DNA of 64,000 bases from assembly GCF_030711595.1 (NCBI RefSeq), contig NZ_JAUJUJ010000009.1, forward strand, positions 22,994 through 86,993, written 5' to 3'. The notes beneath the pieces are model-generated. The model saw nothing but the letters and a program-made list of their open reading frames with translations. It did not search any database and was not told where the DNA came from. A program made the translations under genes and the position numbers. The DNA is from Stenotrophomonas sp. YIM B06876. Its GTDB lineage: Bacteria; Pseudomonadota; Gammaproteobacteria; Xanthomonadales; Xanthomonadaceae. Shown here piece after piece: positions 62,976 through 64,000 of this stretch; position 1 is the stretch's first letter, and the number at the start of each line of letters is the position of its first letter.

Positions 62976-64000
62976 TCACCGGCTGCGGGGGCGGCCGCGC
63001 CCCAGTTTGCGGGTGAGCGTATTGCGGCCGAGCCCGAGCCGGGCCGCGGCTTCGGCGCGATGGCCGGCGGTGGCCTCCAGCGCCGCTTCCAGCAACACCG
63101 CCTCCATCCGCTGCAGCGCCTCGGCATGCAGGCCGTTGCCGCCGTCGGCCAGCCGTTGCCGCGCCCAGGCCGCCAGCTGCCGGTCCCATGACGCCACTCC
63201 GGGGGCGGACAGCGGCGCGCTGCGGCCGCCGCGCGACAGCGCGGTGCGGACATCGTCGGCATCGACGGTGTCCGCTACCGCCAGCGCGGCCAACCGCCAG
63301 CACACGTTTTCCAGCTCTCGCACGTTGCCGGGCCAGTCATGCGCGCGCAGCGCCTGCAAGGCGGCCGGGGTCAGCCGCTTGGTCGCCGAATCCAGCTTGC
63401 GCGCGGCGATGGCGAGGAAGTTGTCGGCCAGCTGCGCCACATCGTCGCGACGTTCGCGCAGCGGCGGCAGGCGCACGCGCACCATGTCCAGCCGATGCAG
63501 CAGATCGGCGCGGAAGCGGCCCTGCTCGACCAGCGTTTCCAGATCCTGATGGGTGGCGGCGATCACCCGCACATCGACCCGGATCAGCTCGCGGCCGCCG
63601 ACCCGGAAGAACTCGCCTTCGGCCAGCACCCGCAGCAATCGCGTCTGCAGCGGCAGCGGCATGTCGCCGATCTCGTCCAGGAACAGGCTGCCCCGGTCGG
63701 CCTGTTCGAAACGGCCGATGTGCCGCTTCTGCGCGCCGGTGAAGGCACCCGCCTCGTGCCCGAACAACTCGCTTTCCAGCAGCTCGGCCGGAATCGCGGC
63801 GGTATTGAGCGCCACAAACGGCCCGCGCGCGCGCGGCGACTCGCGGTGCAATGCGCGCGCCACCAGCTCCTTGCCGGTGCCGGTTTCCCCTTGGACCAGC
63901 ACCGACAACGGCACCTGCGCCAGCCGGCCGATGGCGCGGAACAGCGCCCGCATCGCCGGGGTATCGCCGATCAGCTGCGGCGTGGCGGCCGGTGACGCCA
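62976..64000 (-). CDS. ntrC: NtrC-family sigma-54 activator (5' end outside window)
   Basis: The N-terminal part, including the receiver domain, lies beyond the right edge; 341 codons are present. AAA+ domain: VLVQGETGTGKELVARALH (Walker A), ELFGHEAGAFTGA (sigma-54 GAFTGA loop), SLFLDEIGDMPLPLQTRLLR (Walker B). A C-terminal Fis-type helix-turn-helix (RAEAAARLGLGRNTLTRKL) binds enhancers. The sequence just inside the edge (PQLIGDTPAMRALF) and the C-terminus fit GlnG/NtrC, the nitrogen-limitation regulator. Another NtrC-like regulator is possible without seeing the receiver. Confidence 0.85.
   Translation of the reverse strand, partial: ASPAATPQLIGDTPAMRALFRAIGRLAQVPLSVLVQGETGTGKELVARALHRESPRARGPFVALNTAAIPAELLESELFGHEAGAFTGAQKRHIGRFEQADRGSLFLDEIGDMPLPLQTRLLRVLAEGEFFRVGGRELIRVDVRVIAATHQDLETLVEQGRFRADLLHRLDMVRVRLPPLRERRDDVAQLADNFLAIAARKLDSATKRLTPAALQALRAHDWPGNVRELENVCWRLAALAVADTVDADDVRTALSRGGRSAPLSAPGVASWDRQLAAWARQRLADGGNGLHAEALQRMEAVLLEAALEATAGHRAEAAARLGLGRNTLTRKLGRGRPRSR

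Overview
The window is high-GC (about two-thirds G+C) gammaproteobacterial chromosome, most likely Stenotrophomonas or a very close Xanthomonadaceae relative. Support: GTAG-headed hairpin repeats of the SMAG type between aceA and aceB, an Ax21-family outer membrane protein, the oleABCD olefin locus, a lipase with the C-terminal XVIPCD-like signal used by the Xanthomonadales antibacterial type IV secretion system, and many short genes joined by ATGA overlaps. No rRNA, tRNA, CRISPR array, insertion sequence or prophage was seen.

Layout. 1-3.4 kb: a truncated cyclase/TPR sensor (possibly of a peptide-modification system) and a cNMP-binding diguanylate cyclase. 3.5-7.7 kb: glyoxylate shunt (aceA, SMAG repeats, aceB) with a divergent LysR regulator. 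7.9-11.5 kb: signal peptidase, Dcp peptidase, acyltransferase. 11.5-20.3 kb: a tightly coupled putative exopolysaccharide operon (HEAT protein, GT2 synthase, YaiO-type TPR/beta-barrel porin, LtaS-like phosphoglycerol transferase, GH18-like hydrolase, arfB) with a divergent periplasmic CX5R phosphatase-TPR gene. I regard this as the most interesting system here. 20.5-26.3 kb: DUF2059, truC-like, ubiB-ubiJ, ddl, GNAT, DUF1328. 26.5-33.6 kb: the ole cluster, in which a Fic gene and the wreckage of a uracil-DNA glycosylase gene and an MmeI-like restriction-modification gene separate oleA from oleB.

33.7-38.4 kb: DUF4156 lipoprotein, M16 peptidase, a secreted repeat protein, trmL. 38.7-47.4 kb: CaiB/BaiF CoA-transferase, fasciclin protein, glutaryl-CoA dehydrogenase, urea transporter and ETF-ubiquinone oxidoreductase, interspersed with decayed genes (GFA family, polysaccharide deacetylase). 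The CoA-transferase, gcdH and etf-QO together suggest glutarate/glutaryl-CoA oxidation feeding the quinone pool. 47.6-51.4 kb: cytochrome c lipoprotein, then a lipase effector/immunity lipoprotein pair, then 1 kb of mostly non-coding DNA. 51.4-58.6 kb: ax21, gpsA-secB-rhodanese, a secreted protein, a thioesterase, and hemD-hemX-hemY. 58.8-64 kb: thiolase, a conserved unknown, a VOC protein, two tandem Cu/Zn superoxide dismutase lipoproteins, and an NtrC-type activator running off the right edge.

All family names come from reading motifs by eye; none was confirmed by a database search.
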